Of a stretch of DNA of 64,000 nucleotides, positions 7,820 through 16,804 are shown piece by piece (the stretch's first letter is position 1; every line of letters begins with the position of its first letter). This stretch comes from Aeromonas piscicola (GTDB taxonomy: Bacteria; Pseudomonadota; Gammaproteobacteria; Enterobacterales; Aeromonadaceae). The position numbers and the translations under genes are program-made. The stretch lies in the NCBI RefSeq assembly GCF_000820005.1, contig NZ_CDBL01000033.1, positions 21,347 to 85,346 of the forward strand. Direction: 5' to 3'. Under the pieces are notes generated by a model. It searched no databases, was not told the origin of the DNA, and saw nothing but the letters and a program-made list of their open reading frames with translations.

Positions 7820-8332
7820 TCAGAAAGGACCGTTACTTTTGCGCAACTGGTCCGGCAGGCCGTCATGATCACCCAGCTCGCGCTCGGGGACATCGTCCCA
7901 GTGCAACTTGCCGAGGGTGATATTGCGCTCGGGGTGAACGGCGTAGTGGATACGGTTGTCCTCCCGATCCGTGTCACCGATACAGAGCAGCCGAACAGTC
8001 TCTTCGGTGTTGTTGATAAAGGCGTGGGCCAGTCCGTCACCGGCCTTGAAGCCAACCGAGTCGCCCGGTTGCAGCCGATGGAGCACCCCATCGAGCCAGA
8101 CATCCGGCGTCCCTTCCAATACGTGGACGAACTCGTCCTCGGTCTTTTCGGCGTGGGGCCAGCTGGTGCGGTGGCCGGGTTCGACGATCTCGTGGTGAAT
8201 GCCGATCCGGCTAAAGCCGAAGTGCTTGCCGAGGGCGCAGCCGCGTGAAAGCGGCTCCTGACTGCCGGAGTAGTAACGCGGCGTCTGCTCTTGCAGCTCG
8301 CGCCAGTGTTTGATGCAGGGGTGGCGATTCAT
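7820..8332 (-). CDS. Cupin domain protein, copy 2 of a tandem pair
   Basis: A 170-residue single-domain cupin. The core includes GIHHEIVEPGHRTSWPHAE and EDEFVHVLEG, supplying His and Glu residues of a typical metal site, and later LQPGDSVGFKAGDGLAHAFINN. The substrate is unknown. It is about three-quarters identical to the next gene upstream (8360-8872). The 27-base gap between them and their own AAGGA ribosome sites suggest a recent tandem duplication transcribed together. Confidence 0.85.
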   Translation of the reverse strand: MNRHPCIKHWRELQEQTPRYYSGSQEPLSRGCALGKHFGFSRIGIHHEIVEPGHRTSWPHAEKTEDEFVHVLEGTPDVWLDGVLHRLQPGDSVGFKAGDGLAHAFINNTEETVRLLCIGDTDREDNRIHYAVHPERNITLGKLHWDDVPERELGDHDGLPDQLRKSNGPF

Positions 8333-8359
8333 TGTGATTCCTTATGCTGTGAAGGGTGC

Positions 8360-8872
8360 TCAGAACGGGCCGTTGCGCTCGCGCAGCCGGTCGGGCAGGC
8401 CGTCGTGATCACCCATGTCGCGCCCGGGCACGTCGTCCCAGTGGCGCTTGCCGATCTGGCGGTTGTACTCGGGGTGCAGGGGGTAGTGGATGCGGTTGTC
8501 GGCGCGATCCCTGTCCCCTACGCAGAGCAGCCGCACCGGCTCATCCGTATTGTTGATAAAGGTGTGGGCCAGCCCGTCACCGGCCTTGAAGCCCACCGAA
8601 TCCCCCGGTTGTAGCCGATGGAGCACCCCATCGAGCCAGACATCCGGCGTCCCTTCCAGTACGTGCACGAACTCGTCTTCGGTCTTTTCGGCGTGGGGCC
8701 AGCTGGTGCGGTGGCCGGGCGCTACCAGCTCGTGGTGAATGCCGATGCGGCTAAAGCCAAAGTGCCTGCCCAGCGCGCTGCCGAGGGACATCCGCTCCTC
8801 GCTGCCGGGGTATGATCCCGGCTCCGGCTCTTGCAGCTCGCGCCAGTGTTGGATGCTGGGGTGACAGGTCAT
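8360..8872 (-). CDS. Cupin domain protein, copy 1 of a tandem pair
   Basis: A 170-residue cupin nearly identical in its central 90 residues to the following gene (7820-8332). The central metal-binding block (HHELVAPGHRTSWPHAEK, EDEFVHVLEG) is conserved. Differences cluster in the N-terminal 30 residues and near NRIHYPLHPEYNRQIGK. Divergence at the ends with a conserved core suggests different fine specificity or simple drift. AAGGA lies upstream of the ATG. Function is unknown; similar proteins are annotated only as cupins. Confidence 0.85.
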   Translation of the reverse strand: MTCHPSIQHWRELQEPEPGSYPGSEERMSLGSALGRHFGFSRIGIHHELVAPGHRTSWPHAEKTEDEFVHVLEGTPDVWLDGVLHRLQPGDSVGFKAGDGLAHTFINNTDEPVRLLCVGDRDRADNRIHYPLHPEYNRQIGKRHWDDVPGRDMGDHDGLPDRLRERNGPF

Positions 8873-9067
8873 AGTGGTTCCTTATGCTATGAGGAGGCGG
8901 TCACGGGAGGGGTCATCCTAACTGCCAGAATACGGGGGAGAAAAGCAGAAATCGGCGACCGGTTTCACCGCTGACGGCGAAACAGCGGACTCGGCTATGG
9001 GTCGATTCCCATCCGACAAGGGCTACGCGGCCATGCTACCGGCGCGAACAAAAAATGCAGACAACAA

Positions 9068-9090
9068 AGAGGGAGCCGCTGGCTCCCTCT
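9068..9090. terminator. Hairpin terminator of the DUF3313 lipoprotein gene
   Basis: GAGGGAGCC and GGCTCCCTC enclose GCT. Read on the minus strand it follows the stop of the gene at 9148, with a short T-rich tail. The stretch 8873-9067 on the other side holds no gene I can support. Confidence 0.55.
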
Positions 9091-9147
9091 CTCGATCTTG
9101 TCAGCACCAGTTTTCGGATGCCTATTTGCCGCTGTTATTTTCCACTC

Positions 9148-9804
9148 TTATTTACCAATATTGTCCGCCAGCTGTTTGGCGCGGCTGGCAGCCCACTGGT
9201 CGATCATCTTCTCCATCTCCTCGGCTGTGATGGGCGAATCCTTGTGGGTGGTGTCCGGGCTTTCGCGGGCATCCATCACCCGCACCAGCAGCTTGCCGCT
9301 CTGGGAGTCGAGCAACTGGGCCATACTGCCCACCTTGAGCAGGTAGGGCTCCTTGCCGATCACTTCGCGGGTGACGTTGATGGCGATCTTGGCTGGCATC
9401 AGGTCACGCAGTTTGGGGTCGGGACGGGTCAGGTCGAAGTTGGTGACAGCCGACTGGATCCGCATTACCCCCGGGCCGGGGGCGGTGGCGATCTTGACGC
9501 CGTGGCGGATCAGCTCGCTCTGGAACTTGTCGTGGTAGTAACGGCCAATCTGGTTCTGTTCGTTGGCGGTCAGCAGATACCACTGGCCATTCTCCTGGCG
9601 GATAAACTGCAGCGGATCGAGCAGCACCTGATGGTACTGGCGCAAGTCGACCCCGGGCTCCTTGTAGACGCGCTGATTAGCGTTGCTTTCGCTCGGTTGA
9701 AAGGCCGCCAGCGGGATCGCCTGCAACCCCTGCGATACCTGATTCTTCACTGCGCAGCCACCCAACAGGATGGCCACCATGCCTGCGATTACGGCTCTCT
9801 TCAT
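9148..9804 (-). CDS. DUF3313 family lipoprotein
   Basis: A 218-residue predicted lipoprotein. The N-terminus MKRAVIAGMVAILLGGC is a type II signal with lipobox LGGC (Cys at 17). The mature part fits the DUF3313 family (YKEPGVDLRQYHQVLLDPLQF and later a DARES motif). Members are envelope lipoproteins of unknown function. The long open frame extends to 10038, but the ATG at 9804, with AGGAG six bases before it and the lipobox directly after, is clearly the start. It is divergent from the gene at 10140. Confidence 0.85.
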   Translation of the reverse strand: MKRAVIAGMVAILLGGCAVKNQVSQGLQAIPLAAFQPSESNANQRVYKEPGVDLRQYHQVLLDPLQFIRQENGQWYLLTANEQNQIGRYYHDKFQSELIRHGVKIATAPGPGVMRIQSAVTNFDLTRPDPKLRDLMPAKIAINVTREVIGKEPYLLKVGSMAQLLDSQSGKLLVRVMDARESPDTTHKDSPITAEEMEKMIDQWAASRAKQLADNIGK

Positions 9805-10139
9805 CTTTGCTCCTGATATGCATGGCCCTGGCATCCAATGCGCAAGGCGTTGCAAGAGAAATAACCGATTCAAAGAGCGCCCACAAGAGGAAGCGGTCGC
9901 CCGTTCAGTCGTCATCCAAGTTATCGGGGAGGGGGCTGGGCTTGCCACTGGCTGGCTGGGCGGGCTGGCTGGCCCCCTGTGTCGGCAGGTGACGGGGCCA
10001 TGGAACCCGGCGCAACCGTCACTTCTTTTCGCTAACACTGTGATTTTTCAATGGATCGGCAAGGATTTGATCAAGGTTGCGGTTATTGCGGCCATTCGCT
10101 CATATAATCGCCGCCATGAAAATGATTCGGAAGGATTCG
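9805..10139. other. Divergent intergenic region
   Basis: Separates the DUF3313 lipoprotein gene (minus) from the CpcT/CpeT-like gene (plus). A perfect TATAAT lies at 10103-10108, with only a poor -35 match. If used, transcription would begin near 10115, which favours the ATG at 10140 over the one at 10116 for the downstream gene. Nothing else is evident. Confidence 0.4.
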
Positions 10140-10823
10140 ATGGTCACGCTGATGGCGGCTCTGTGCGGGCTACTCTGCACCTGCCTGGTATGGGCGGCGC
10201 CCGCCCCCTTTGTCTCCATCCCGCCCGGCCCGTCAGCGGCCAGGGCGACGACGACTCAGGTCAGCATGGAACCGCTGCTCTCCTGGTTCACCGGCGAGTT
10301 CTCCAGCCGGGAGCAGGCCAGTTATGACTCCCGTTTCACCAGCGCCGAGCTGCGGCTGGTGGAGATCTGGCCCGGCTACAAGGGCTTTCGCTGGGTCTAT
10401 GCCGAGCAGTTCCTGACCGAGCGGGCGGTGCGCCCGTTTCGCCAGCGTATCTACCGTTTCTCTCCCGTGCCCGATGGCCGCATCCTGATGGCCGAACTGA
10501 CCATGCCCAGAGCCGTCGACTTCGCCGGCGCCTGGCGCGACCCCAGTCTGCTGGACTCCCTCACCCCGCAACAGCTTTCCCTGCGTCAGGGTTGCGAGAT
10601 TTGGCTGACCCGCCAACCCTCGGGGGAGTATGCGGGCCACAGCAAGGTCGGCAGTTGCTCCACCAATTTCGGTGGCGCCAGCACCCTGGTTCAATACCTC
10701 TGGATCGGCCCCCACAGCGTCAGACTGCTGGACCGGGCCTATGACAACGAGGCCCATCAGCGCTGGGGCAGCCCGGGCGAGGGCTATGTCTATCTGCGCA
10801 GAGCGACGCTGCGCGGGGAGTAA
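10140..10823 (+). CDS. CpcT/CpeT family exported protein
   Basis: A 227-residue protein with a probable signal peptide (MVTLMAALCGLLCTCLVWA) and similarity to the CpcT/CpeT chromophore-lyase fold. In cyanobacteria these attach bilins to phycobiliproteins. In heterotrophic proteobacteria the substrate is unknown, and the name should not be taken literally. Family-like segments are LLSWFTGEFSSREQA and FRQRIYRF. The ATG at 10140 is chosen because GGAAGGA precedes it by five bases. Alternatives at 10116 and 10122 would add a few residues. Confidence 0.7.
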   Translation: MVTLMAALCGLLCTCLVWAAPAPFVSIPPGPSAARATTTQVSMEPLLSWFTGEFSSREQASYDSRFTSAELRLVEIWPGYKGFRWVYAEQFLTERAVRPFRQRIYRFSPVPDGRILMAELTMPRAVDFAGAWRDPSLLDSLTPQQLSLRQGCEIWLTRQPSGEYAGHSKVGSCSTNFGGASTLVQYLWIGPHSVRLLDRAYDNEAHQRWGSPGEGYVYLRRATLRGE

Positions 10824-10841
10824 CCCGGTCCGGCCTGCCTC

Positions 10842-11738
10842 TCATGCGGGCAGATCCAGCTCATGCCGGTGGTCGCTGAGGTAGTCGATGAGCAGCCGCA
10901 GGCGCAGCGGCATCGGCTCCCTGGCCGGATAGAGCAGGTTGACCGGGCGCGGGGCGGGCAGGGCATCCGGCAGTATCTCCAGCAGGGCCCCGCTGGCCAG
11001 CTCCTGGCTCAGCAGGGCTCTGGGTTGCAGCACTATGCCCGCATGATTCAGGGCCGCCACCTTGAGGGCGCTGCCATGGTTGCTGATGAACTGGCTGTCC
11101 CACAGGTGCAGATGTTCGAGGAGAAACTCCTCGGCCAGGCTCGACTGCGTCAGCCAGGGGCTGAAACCCAGGCAGCGGTGACGGGCCAGATCCGCCAGCT
11201 CGATCGGAGTGCCGTGGCATTGCAGGTAGTGTGGCGAGGCACAGAATACCGAGGTCGAGCTGGTCAGTGGACGTGCTATGTAGGCGGCATCCTTGGGGGT
11301 ACCGACCCGAAAGATGAGGTCGAAGCCGTCGCCGATCACATCGACCAGCCGATCGCAGAGATCCAGTTCGATGCGGATCTGCGGGTACTGCGCCATGAAG
11401 CGGCACAGCAAGGGGGTCAGCCGATAGCTGCCAAAGGTGATGGGGGCATTGATGCGGATCTTGCCCGCCGCCTGACCCGTGTGGGCCCGGGTGTTCTGCT
11501 CCAGCTCCCGATAGTGCTGCAGCAGGCTCTGGCAACCGCCGAGGTACTCTCTGCCCGCCTCGGTCAGGCTCTGGCAGCGGGTGTTGCGGTTGAGCAGGCG
11601 GGAACCCACTCTGGCTTCCAGCCATTTGATGTATTTGCCGATCATGGCCGGCGTCATCTCGAATCGCTCCGCCACGGCACTGAAGCTGCCCGCGCGGGCG
11701 ACTTCGACGAAGATCTCGATGGCGGTCAGACGATCCAC
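10842..11738 (-). CDS. LysR family transcriptional regulator
   Basis: A 298-residue LTTR. The N-terminal winged helix-turn-helix is DRLTAIEIFVEVARAGSFSA followed by MTPAMIGKYIKWLEARVGSRL. The effector-binding domain (about residues 90-295) begins with GKIRINAPITFGSYRL, as in the CrgA/DsdC-like branch. GTG at 11738 is the likely start, with AGGAG seven bases upstream; the longer frame has no such site. It is divergent from a LysE-type exporter gene across about 100 bases. That is the classic arrangement of a regulator and its target, so it probably controls that gene. Confidence 0.9.
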   Translation of the reverse strand: MDRLTAIEIFVEVARAGSFSAVAERFEMTPAMIGKYIKWLEARVGSRLLNRNTRCQSLTEAGREYLGGCQSLLQHYRELEQNTRAHTGQAAGKIRINAPITFGSYRLTPLLCRFMAQYPQIRIELDLCDRLVDVIGDGFDLIFRVGTPKDAAYIARPLTSSTSVFCASPHYLQCHGTPIELADLARHRCLGFSPWLTQSSLAEEFLLEHLHLWDSQFISNHGSALKVAALNHAGIVLQPRALLSQELASGALLEILPDALPAPRPVNLLYPAREPMPLRLRLLIDYLSDHRHELDLPA

Positions 11739-11839
11739 TCTAAACTCCTGGTTTATAAAGCCGAGCGCCACTATGTCTGGCTGGCGAAGAGGCTGTCAAT
11801 ATACTGGGCGGCACTTGACCGACGATGGAATACCCTGTG

Positions 11840-12460
11840 ATGAGCCTCGAATATTACGCCCTCTACCTGCTGCTCGCCGTGGGGACTGTGCTCAGTCCCG
11901 GCCCGGCGGTGATCTACACCATAGGCAACACCCTGACCCGGGGAACCCGCCACGCCATCGCTGGCTTTGTCGGGGTGGCGGTGGGGATATTGATGGTGGC
12001 GACCCTGGCCTCGCTGGCGGTGCTCTGGTTTACCCATTTGCTGGCCGGGGGGCAGCAGATCCTCACTCTGGGGGGCGCCCTCTATCTGCTCTATCTGGGG
12101 CTGAACTCCTGGCGTCAGCGCGCGGTCAGCCCGGTCGTGGGGGCCTCCACCGATCGGGATTGTGGCCGCAGTTTCGCCAAGGGAGCGCTCATCAGCCTGC
12201 TCAATCCCAAGGCGATCATCTTCTTCACCAGCCTGTTTCCCCAGTTCATCGATTTTCGTCAGGGGGCGCTGGGCCAGTGCATGCTGCTGGCGCTGACCTT
12301 CAGTGCCGTGGTGCTGGTGGTGCATGGCGGCTACTGCCTGGTGTTTCGCTGGGTGGGCATGCAGGGATATGGCGAGCGCTTCGCCAGGGGGATCAACCGG
12401 CTGTCGGCCGTGATGTTCACCGGTTTCGCGATCCTGCTGCTGATCAGGGCGCTGGGCTGA
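11840..12460 (+). CDS. LysE/RhtB family amino acid exporter
   Basis: A 206-residue inner-membrane exporter. The family hallmark is the first helix ending in AVGTVLSPGPAVIYTI, followed by GTRHAIAGFVGVAVG, and later FAKGALISLLNPKAIIFF. Five to six membrane helices are apparent. Substrates of the family are amino acids or their derivatives; the exact one is not evident. Start choice between 11825 and 11840 is uncertain as no strong ribosome site is seen. It is divergent from the LysR gene at 10842, its probable regulator. Confidence 0.85.
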   Translation: MSLEYYALYLLLAVGTVLSPGPAVIYTIGNTLTRGTRHAIAGFVGVAVGILMVATLASLAVLWFTHLLAGGQQILTLGGALYLLYLGLNSWRQRAVSPVVGASTDRDCGRSFAKGALISLLNPKAIIFFTSLFPQFIDFRQGALGQCMLLALTFSAVVLVVHGGYCLVFRWVGMQGYGERFARGINRLSAVMFTGFAILLLIRALG

Positions 12461-12475
12461 GTTAAAAGGAGAGTC

Positions 12476-12497
12476 CGGGCGGGATGAGGCCCGCCCG
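12476..12497 (+). terminator. Hairpin after the LysE gene
   Basis: CGGGCGGG and CCCGCCCG enclose ATGAGG, 15 bases after the stop. A T run is missing, so it may be a weak terminator or an mRNA 3' stabiliser. The rest of the gap to 12688 holds nothing I can name. Confidence 0.5.
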
Positions 12498-12688
12498 TGT
12501 CTTGCGTAAGCGTGGTGATAGAGACGCTCACAGTGAATTCAGGCGCGGCTAGGAAAAAATAAGATTCCATTGACGCCGACAATGCAGCATGCTCCGCTCT
12601 TTCGGGGAATGGCGCCGTGATAGCCAGGATCCCAACTGGAATGGTCGAGGCGATGCGGGCTGCATCACCTTCCAACAAGGTCGACATC

Positions 12689-13846
12689 ATGTCCTATTAC
12701 GAACACAGCGTTGCTGGTCATCCCGATGTCGAATTGGGGCTATGCGGCGATCGCCAGGTGCGCTACCGGATCCACTGTGCCGAGCAGGCCGGCAGCGGCC
12801 TGGTGGTCTATATACCGGGATTTGGCGGTGATCTGGGTGCTTATAGCGAAGTATTTTGCGAGAGGGTCGCCACGCAGCACGGCATGGCGGCGCTGTGCGT
12901 CGACTATTTCTGCATGCGATCGCGCCCTTCGGTGGGGGCTGGCATTTCATTGCTGCCGGGTGAGCGGGAGCGTGCGCTCTCTCTGCTGGCGTTGCCATTG
13001 GATACGCCAGATGCCGCGCTATTGCGTGCGCTGGATGGTCTCCAGCCGGACGCGCCGCTGCGTTTTCAGGGTTTGCTCACGCCCCCCGACGGCGCCTACC
13101 AGAACTTTGGTGTGATGGCGGCGCTCGATATTCTCAACGCCATCGAAGATGCCATGCGCCGCTACAATGGCAACCGCGACAATCTGATACTGGTGGGTTC
13201 CTCCTATGGCGGCTATTTGGCGCAAATGGTCAACAAGTTCCGCCCGGGTTACGCCCGCGCGCTGTTTGACAACTCCTCCTGGGCTGAACCTAATCTGGCG
13301 TATGTGGTGGGGCGGGATATAGGGGCGGTGGAGTACCAGTGCACGCTGCAAGGCGGGGTGGAACTGGCATTGTGCGTGTGTTCTCCCTGGCGGATGGTGG
13401 CCGGGCACCCTCATGAGTTTGACGTGGATGCCTTCATCATCCGCTCCTTCAGTGCCTCCCAGCTCGATCAGATGGCGGAGCAAGGAGGGACGGCCACCTT
13501 CTGTCTTATGGTGCACGCCATCCATGATCCCATCGCTCCCACTGAGGCCAAACTGGCCATGGCGCGAGCCATGCTGGCACGGGGCTTCAACGCCGAGTTG
13601 GTCCTGTTCGATGAGTCCAGCATTGATGGTGACTTCATTCGCAACATGGAACACGGTATGGGACTCTCCATGCTGCAATTTTTCGAGCAGGGGCTGGCCC
13701 TGCTCGCCGAACGCTCGCCAGACTTTCAGGCCAGTCGGGCTACTGAAGTGACCCTGCAAGCGGGCCATTCCATCTATCATCTGGACTTTGGTTGTCCCCT
13801 GGTGCGATTGCATCGCCACCGTATCGAGAGCATGGCGCCAGCCTGA
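12689..13846 (+). CDS. DUF2920-like alpha/beta-hydrolase fold protein
   Basis: A 385-residue soluble protein that appears to belong to DUF2920, a poorly studied family known mainly from Campylobacter. An alpha/beta-hydrolase layout is visible: VVYIPGFGGD (oxyanion region, near residue 45), the nucleophile elbow LVGSSYGGYLAQ (GxSxGG, near residue 175), and HAIHDPIAPTEAK (candidate Asp loop). MEHGMGLSML near residue 340 could supply the catalytic His. The start at 12689 has AAGG upstream; the frame extends further but without a ribosome site. It stands alone. The substrate is unknown. Confidence 0.65.
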   Translation: MSYYEHSVAGHPDVELGLCGDRQVRYRIHCAEQAGSGLVVYIPGFGGDLGAYSEVFCERVATQHGMAALCVDYFCMRSRPSVGAGISLLPGERERALSLLALPLDTPDAALLRALDGLQPDAPLRFQGLLTPPDGAYQNFGVMAALDILNAIEDAMRRYNGNRDNLILVGSSYGGYLAQMVNKFRPGYARALFDNSSWAEPNLAYVVGRDIGAVEYQCTLQGGVELALCVCSPWRMVAGHPHEFDVDAFIIRSFSASQLDQMAEQGGTATFCLMVHAIHDPIAPTEAKLAMARAMLARGFNAELVLFDESSIDGDFIRNMEHGMGLSMLQFFEQGLALLAERSPDFQASRATEVTLQAGHSIYHLDFGCPLVRLHRHRIESMAPA

Positions 13847-13884
13847 CGTCCCATGCCGGGGTTGCCTTGAATGGGGCGTTTGCC

Positions 13885-13920
13885 AAAACAACAACGGGGG
13901 CCAGGCCCCCGTTGTTGTTG
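13885..13920. terminator. Bidirectional terminator
   Basis: AACAACGGGGGCC and GGCCCCCGTTGTT pair almost without a loop between two convergent genes. The arms end in GTTGTTGTT rather than a pure T run. Confidence 0.7.
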
Positions 13921-13938
13921 ATATGAATGGAAAGTAGG

Positions 13939-15048
13939 TCAGAGCTTGAACAGCGGCCGCAGGCGGATGCCGATCAGGCTGCCGGCCAGGGCCATCAGCA
14001 TCCAGACCCAGCCGTGCAGGCTGCCCGACGCAGTGCCGTCGAAGAAGCCACCTAGGTTGCAGGCACTGTACATGGCGCCCATCCCCATCAGCAGGCCGCC
14101 AATGATGGATGCCAGGCTGTTGCCGAGCCGCATCGGGGCGAAGTTGCCGCCACCGCTGATGCAGCGCGCCAGCATGGCTCCCAGGATCCCCAGCCAGAAC
14201 ATGCCGACCATGGGATTGATGAAGAGTGGCTGAGCCAGTTTCGGGTTCCCCTCGAACAGGCCGAACAGGGAGGCGCCGCGCAGCGCCATATCATAGACTG
14301 CGCCGGTGATGGTCCAGGCCGAGCCGTGCAGAGCCACCACGCTGGAGTTGAGCAGGGCGATGAGAATGCCGCCGGTCAACACGGTGAAGCGGCCGTCGCG
14401 CCAGAACAGGTTGCCACCGCTGAAGAGGGGCTTGAGCTCGCCGGTGCGTTTGAGTTCGCTGTTGCGAAACAGCAGAAAGAGCACGGCGACCAGCGCCAGG
14501 TTGAGCAGCATGCCGCTCCAGATATTGCCGGTCAGATCCTTGGCCAGCACCACCTGGCTGGAGAAGGTGGCATCCAGCGCGGGTCGGAACTGGTTGCTGA
14601 TCAGGGTGCCTATGCCGTAGCAGAGCAGCACCAGCCAGAAGCGGGGTTGCCCCTCGCCGCAGCAGTAGAGGGTGCCGGTGGCGCAGACGCCAGCCAGCTG
14701 CATGCCGATGCCGAACAGGAAGGCGCCGACGATGAAGGGAATGCCGATGGCCATCACGTTGCCCACCATGGCATCGCCAAACAGGGCGTGACTAAAGGAG
14801 AGGAAGCAGGTGAACAGCAGGATTTCGATGGCGATAGTGAGCAGGTGAACCCGCACATAGTAGCTGTTGCGCTTGGTCAGCATCTCGCGCCAACCGAACA
14901 CTATGCCGAAGCGGCTGAAGGAGAGGGTGAAGCCGAAGCCGAATCCGATCAGGGCCATCAGGGCCCATTTCATACCAAAGGTGTTGCCGAGCCAGAGTAA
15001 CGCTCCCCCCGCGAGTGCCACGATGGGGAGCGACCATTTTCGATTCAT
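13939..15048 (-). CDS. YeeE/YedE family (TsuA-like) transporter
   Basis: A 369-residue inner-membrane protein with about nine to ten helices, of the YeeE/YedE family. Characterised relatives (TsuA) import thiosulfate through conserved Cys residues. Here such Cys occur in GMQLAGVCATGTLYCCGEG and MYSACNLGGFF. The family's two-fold repeat (FGFGFTLSFSRFG and later SIIGGLLMGMGA) is apparent. No sulfurtransferase (TusA-type) gene is adjacent. AGGAAAC precedes the ATG. Sulfur-compound uptake is the likely role, with the exact substrate inferred. Confidence 0.85.
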   Translation of the reverse strand: MNRKWSLPIVALAGGALLWLGNTFGMKWALMALIGFGFGFTLSFSRFGIVFGWREMLTKRNSYYVRVHLLTIAIEILLFTCFLSFSHALFGDAMVGNVMAIGIPFIVGAFLFGIGMQLAGVCATGTLYCCGEGQPRFWLVLLCYGIGTLISNQFRPALDATFSSQVVLAKDLTGNIWSGMLLNLALVAVLFLLFRNSELKRTGELKPLFSGGNLFWRDGRFTVLTGGILIALLNSSVVALHGSAWTITGAVYDMALRGASLFGLFEGNPKLAQPLFINPMVGMFWLGILGAMLARCISGGGNFAPMRLGNSLASIIGGLLMGMGAMYSACNLGGFFDGTASGSLHGWVWMLMALAGSLIGIRLRPLFKL

Positions 15049-15175
15049 GTTGTTGTTTCCTGTGCGTCATGAGTGAGTGGAAGTCGAGCATCCTATTCCC
15101 ACATTGAGTCCAATGCTATCGGTTTGGTTGATGGTAAGGATTGCGGGACGCGGGGGCTAACCGTGTCCCTGGTGG

Positions 15176-16804
15176 TCAATCGCGAGAGTTGGCGGGGATA
15201 TCGAGGTGAAAATGCTGGGTCTGCTGGGTCAGGGTTCGTGAATGTTGAGCCACAATATCGGCCTCTTCCGCAGCCTGGCGTGCGCTGTCGTTGACCTTGG
15301 TTGCGAGCTGTGACATTTCAGTGATGCTGTCGTTGATCCCGTAGATACGTGTTTTTTCTTCTCCCATCAGGGCGCTGACCTGAGCGATCCGCCGGCAGAT
15401 TTCGCCACAGCTTTGCTCGATGCGGGTAATGCTCTGTTTGGCATCAGCAACATGTCCTACTGTCTGCTCGACCCGGGCCAGTTCAGTATCCATTTCACTA
15501 ACTGCTCTCTGGCTGACATCCTGTATCTTGCCGATGATGGTGGTGATCTCGGTTGTTGCCTCGCCGGTGCGATTGGCCAGTGAACGTACCTCATCGGCAA
15601 CCACGGCAAACCCACGCCCCTGTTCACCGGCGCGGGCCGCTTCGATGGCGGCGTTGAGCGCCAGCAGGTTGGTCTGTTCGGCGATACCGTGGATTGCCCC
15701 CGCCAAGCCGGATATCTGCTGGGATAACCCGGCCAGGTCTGCAATGGTGCCTGAGACCTGTTTAACTCCGTGAGCCTGGGCCTCGATCACTTGTTCCACC
15801 TCTTGTATGACCAGCCGGGTGGCACTGGCGTGAGCTTCTGACTGGGAAGTCAGGGTGCTGACCTGCTGCAACTGTGCATCTCCCTCCTGGATCAGGGCAT
15901 ATAACTGCTCGATGACCTGCTCAACCCGCTTGGCGGATGTCACTTGGGTCTGACTGTCGTCGACATGCTGGCGAGAGAGGGTGGTCAGGCTGGTGGCCTT
16001 GTCGTTCAGTGAGCCTGCGCTCTGCTGCAATGACGCCACCAGCGTTGAAAGTTGATCCCGCATGCTGCCAATTCGTTGGATCAGATCACCGATTGCATCG
16101 TTGCCAGGGTTTGGCATGGGGCAGTTCAGCGCACCGGCGGCAATGGCGGCGGTGGCCTTGCCTGCCTCCAGCAGGCGTTGCTGGGTTGGCCGTCCCAACC
16201 AGAAGACCAGAGTACATCCCATCAGGGCGGCGAGCAGCAGTAACCAATAGCACATCTGGGTGGTCTGGGTGAGTTGTTCCAACTGTTCAGTCGCATACTG
16301 GTTGCCATGAGTGACGGTGGCATCCACCCCGAGCCGGTGGGCCCTATATATGGTGTGCAATTCAGCCGCTATGGTGGTTGCACGCTCGAGATTGCCCTGC
16401 TTGATGGCTGGAATGAACTGGCCATTGAGGAGTTGCCAGAAGTGCTCGCCTTGTGTGCGTTGCTCGCCAAGCAGGCTCCTTTTTAGGTCTTCATCTAGCG
16501 AGCTTTCCTGCCAGAAGCGGTTGCGAGTGTTGAAATCCTGTTCCAGGCGGGCGAGGGATTGCAGCAGATTCTCCTGTTCATCAGCCTTGGCATGAAGCAG
16601 GGTGTAGACCAGCAGCTGGGACTCGATGAGGTAGAGTGGGGGAGGCAATATGTCGGCGACGACATCTTTCCCTTCCCCCATCTTGTCCGCTGCGTTTTTT
16701 ACCGAGTGCAGACCAAAAAAGCTGATTGATATCAATACGATGAATATCAATATACCCAGCGCTTGGCTGAAAAAAAGCGAGCGGTCGTGAATTGCCTTCA
16801 ACAT
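15176..16804 (-). CDS. Methyl-accepting chemotaxis protein
   Basis: A 542-residue chemoreceptor. The first membrane helix is near residues 12-32, and a periplasmic helical domain of about 150 residues follows. The second helix ([20 protein letters not shown]) is near residue 190, followed by a HAMP-like segment and a cytoplasmic coiled coil. The signalling tip is canonical ([20 protein letters not shown]). The C-terminus lacks the NWETF-type pentapeptide that tethers CheR/CheB, so adaptation may depend on other receptors. GGAGG lies five bases upstream of the chosen ATG. The ligand is unknown. Confidence 0.93.
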   Translation of the reverse strand: MLKAIHDRSLFFSQALGILIFIVLISISFFGLHSVKNAADKMGEGKDVVADILPPPLYLIESQLLVYTLLHAKADEQENLLQSLARLEQDFNTRNRFWQESSLDEDLKRSLLGEQRTQGEHFWQLLNGQFIPAIKQGNLERATTIAAELHTIYRAHRLGVDATVTHGNQYATEQLEQLTQTTQMCYWLLLLAALMGCTLVFWLGRPTQQRLLEAGKATAAIAAGALNCPMPNPGNDAIGDLIQRIGSMRDQLSTLVASLQQSAGSLNDKATSLTTLSRQHVDDSQTQVTSAKRVEQVIEQLYALIQEGDAQLQQVSTLTSQSEAHASATRLVIQEVEQVIEAQAHGVKQVSGTIADLAGLSQQISGLAGAIHGIAEQTNLLALNAAIEAARAGEQGRGFAVVADEVRSLANRTGEATTEITTIIGKIQDVSQRAVSEMDTELARVEQTVGHVADAKQSITRIEQSCGEICRRIAQVSALMGEEKTRIYGINDSITEMSQLATKVNDSARQAAEEADIVAQHSRTLTQQTQHFHLDIPANSRD

